NCBI RefSeq assembly: GCF_017876775.1
Contig: NZ_JAGIOP010000002.1
Coordinates: 3,286,001-3,350,000, forward strand
DNA: 64,000 bases
Direction of reading: 5' to 3'
Origin: Mycolicibacterium lutetiense
GTDB taxonomy: Bacteria; Actinomycetota; Actinomycetes; Mycobacteriales; Mycobacteriaceae
The notes under the pieces are model-generated. The model did not search any database. It was not told the origin of the DNA and saw only the letters and a list, made by a program, of their open reading frames with translations. Below are positions 62,231 through 64,000 of this stretch, in pieces. Position numbers and translations under genes: made by a program. Position 1 is the first letter of the stretch; each line of letters begins with the position of its first letter.

Positions 62231-64000
62231 TCAGGAGGCGGCTTTGAGGGTGATCTCGGAGAAGTCGGCGCGGCTCTTGCCGTCCACGGTGCCCAGCGTC
62301 GAGATCCACACCAGCACGTAGGAGGTGGACGATGCCTTGTCCACCGAGATCGTGTTGGAGCCGGGCTTCAGTGGGGTCGTCGGAGTCAGTTCGGTGGTGT
62401 CGGACAGGGATGACGGGTTGGCCGACTGGGCCGAGCGGATCTGCACCGACGTGCCGGTGCTGGTCACGTTGAGGGTGACCGAGCCGAGCGTGGTCGGCTG
62501 CGGCAGTTGCAGCATCAGGCCGACGCCGTTTTTGAACCCGGGGAACGGGGCGGGATCCGAATACGTGTCGGTGGACCACGCCGTGCTGGTGTTGCCGTCG
62601 ATTGCCTGCCCGGCCGTAGCCGGTGAATCGGCTTCACCTTCGGGTGAGAAGACCGTCGCTCGAACAGGTTTCACGGTGCTTCCGGTGGCAGCCGATGACG
62701 CGTCCTGGTTCTCTTCGCTGCTCGAGGACGGTGCATTCAGGCCGAGTTCGTCGCGGTTGAGACCACCGCCGACGTCCCCGAAGATGCTGTTGAGGACGGA
62801 GGCGAGCACCAGCAGCGCCACCAGGATGATGGCGGCGCCCACGCTGACCCCGATGATGATGCCCTTGCGGCGCCGGGTCTCGGCGGCTTCGTGTTCGTCG
62901 GGGGTCTCGTGTGCGCGGACCGGAGCTGCCGGGGCGGGCTTCTCCTCGACCGAACCCGTCATCAGCTCGGTCCGATCGGCGATCGCGGTGGCCTGTTGCA
63001 GCAGGTTCAAAAGAGTTGGAGCGCTTCGGATTCCACCACCGGGCTGGACGGCACGCGCGGCCGCTGCCGAGATTTGGAAAGGGATGTCGCGGTCGATGGC
63101 GCGCGGTTCGACCGGCTGTCCGGCCGGATCCAGGGCGGCGGGGTCCAGCCCGCTGCGCGACCCGGACTCCGGCAGCGGCCAGCGGTTGACCAGCAGCGCA
63201 TACAGCACCGCGCCGATGCCGCGAATATCGTCGTCGGGGGTGGCGTCGGGCATGGTGGCCGGGAAGGCCAGTGCCACATCGCCTTCGATGCTCACCCGCA
63301 CCCGGCCGGGGTGATCGATCGAGAGGGCCACCCCGGCGCGGTGGGCGGCTTCGGCGGCAGCGGCCAGCGACTGGATGGCGCGGGCCGCGCCGACCGGGGA
63401 GGGGGAGGTATCCGCGACCTCGGCCAGGGAGCCGCCGCGGATCCACTCCGAGACGATCAGGCCGCCCGATCCGCTGTGCGCCACGTCGAGGACCCGCGCG
63501 ATGCCGGGGACGTCGATGCGGCTGAGCTTGAGGGTGCGCGAGAGGATTTCCTGCACCTGCGCGTCGGGCATGGTGGCATCGGGGTCGACGAAGGTCAGCG
63601 CCACCTGCCGGTCCAGCGCGGTGTCGAGCGCCTGCCAGAACTGCAGGTGCGGCGGACCGCCGTGGGAAACCAGGAGCCGGTAGCGACCCTCGGCGATGGT
63701 CGCCCCGGGGATGAGGTGCACATCGTCGTCGTCCGATTCCAGGGCGGCCTCGTGCGGCAGGGCGAACGAAATCGGCTCGCGAGTCGGGTCGCCGCCGTAG
63801 TCGGTGGCCGACCGGGTCGCCCCGTTGGACCGGCTCGCGGAGGGCTCGCCGGATCCGGTGTCCTCGCTGGTGCTCTCGTCCGTCGGGCCTGCCGGATCGG
63901 CGGGTGTCACGTCCGGATGGAACTCGTCGGCGGCTGGGCGCGGTAATTTCGTTGTGTCGGTTGTCATCCCGGAATTTGAGGTGGCGTCCAGTGCCGGGCC
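62231..64000 (-). CDS. murJ: C-terminal pseudokinase part of MurJ-type flippase, 5' end outside window
   Basis: The frame is open to the window edge (…GPALDATSNSGMTTD), so the 589 residues seen are only the C-terminal part. A kinase-like domain has lost key residues: VALTFVDPD replaces the catalytic Lys region, and SIDHPGRVRVS the HRD loop. A transmembrane segment (IIIGVSVGAAIILVALLVLA) and an outside discoidin-like domain follow. In M. tuberculosis this part of MviN is phosphorylated by PknB and binds FhaA. The N-terminal flippase domain lies beyond 64000. Confidence 0.85.
   Translation of the reverse strand, partial: GPALDATSNSGMTTDTTKLPRPAADEFHPDVTPADPAGPTDESTSEDTGSGEPSASRSNGATRSATDYGGDPTREPISFALPHEAALESDDDDVHLIPGATIAEGRYRLLVSHGGPPHLQFWQALDTALDRQVALTFVDPDATMPDAQVQEILSRTLKLSRIDVPGIARVLDVAHSGSGGLIVSEWIRGGSLAEVADTSPSPVGAARAIQSLAAAAEAAHRAGVALSIDHPGRVRVSIEGDVALAFPATMPDATPDDDIRGIGAVLYALLVNRWPLPESGSRSGLDPAALDPAGQPVEPRAIDRDIPFQISAAAARAVQPGGGIRSAPTLLNLLQQATAIADRTELMTGSVEEKPAPAAPVRAHETPDEHEAAETRRRKGIIIGVSVGAAIILVALLVLASVLNSIFGDVGGGLNRDELGLNAPSSSSEENQDASSAATGSTVKPVRATVFSPEGEADSPATAGQAIDGNTSTAWSTDTYSDPAPFPGFKNGVGLMLQLPQPTTLGSVTLNVTSTGTSVQIRSAQSANPSSLSDTTELTPTTPLKPGSNTISVDKASSTSYVLVWISTLGTVDGKSRADFSEITLKAAS

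Overview
The window is a stretch of a fast-growing mycobacterial chromosome (Mycolicibacterium type) centred on the replication origin and written in the reverse of the usual orientation. The evidence is the order dnaA-dnaN-gnd-recF-dciA-gyrB-gyrA running leftwards, rpmH-rnpA-yidD-yidC-khpB-rsmG-parA-parB running rightwards, and the pknB/pknA/pbpA/rodA/pstP/fhaB/fhaA cell-division operon, all highly GC-rich. A short gnd between dnaN and recF, and Ser rather than Ala at the key GyrA quinolone position, point to a rapid grower rather than the tuberculosis complex.

Region by region. 1-12,780 is accessory DNA: a truncated winged-helix gene, a HEPN/Abi-like protein, several unknown small genes, and a pile of insertion sequences. 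An IS3-family element (3640-6476) has inserted into an unknown zinc-ribbon gene and was itself hit by an IS30-family element (4647-6125); both insertions keep 3-bp target duplications, so the two broken genes can be rebuilt exactly. A decayed second IS3 element, a protein-kinase fragment cut at both ends, an IS21-family element and an IS481-family element follow. The IS481 element sits exactly at the 3' end of tRNA-Leu. 13,142-22,872 is the fhaA-fhaB-pstP-rodA-pbpA-pknA-pknB operon, which controls peptidoglycan synthesis, elongation and division by Ser/Thr phosphorylation. 22,850-27,055 holds trpG, a DUF881 gene, crgA, a PH-domain protein, ppiA, cwsA and a lipoprotein gene.

27,244-38,096 is a 10.85-kb integrated element in the 3' end of tRNA-Ala(TGC), bounded by 48-bp direct repeats. 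It encodes a tyrosine integrase, repressor, excisionase, a RecA-fold replication ATPase, HNH nuclease, large terminase, portal, scaffold, capsid and connector-type proteins, but no tail, lysis or tape-measure gene. It looks like a capsid-encoding phage satellite of the phiRv1/phiRv2 sort and is the most interesting system here.

38,115-50,180 is the DLW-39/tRNA-Ile/DUF3566/gyrase/recF/dnaN/dnaA block with oriC between dnaN and dnaA (DnaA boxes and an AT-rich stretch). 50,693-56,059 is rpmH to parB, with three parS sites inside rsmG and parA. 56,282-64,000 carries a GNAT-like gene, an extra sugar O-acetyltransferase gene beside a 25-bp tandem repeat, cwlM, trxA, trxB, the sigM/rsmA pair and the C-terminal pseudokinase part of a MurJ-type flippase, cut by the window edge. 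PknB, its phosphatase PstP, FhaA, CwlM and the MurJ pseudokinase are all known parts of one mycobacterial signalling circuit for peptidoglycan precursor supply, and all lie within this 64 kb.
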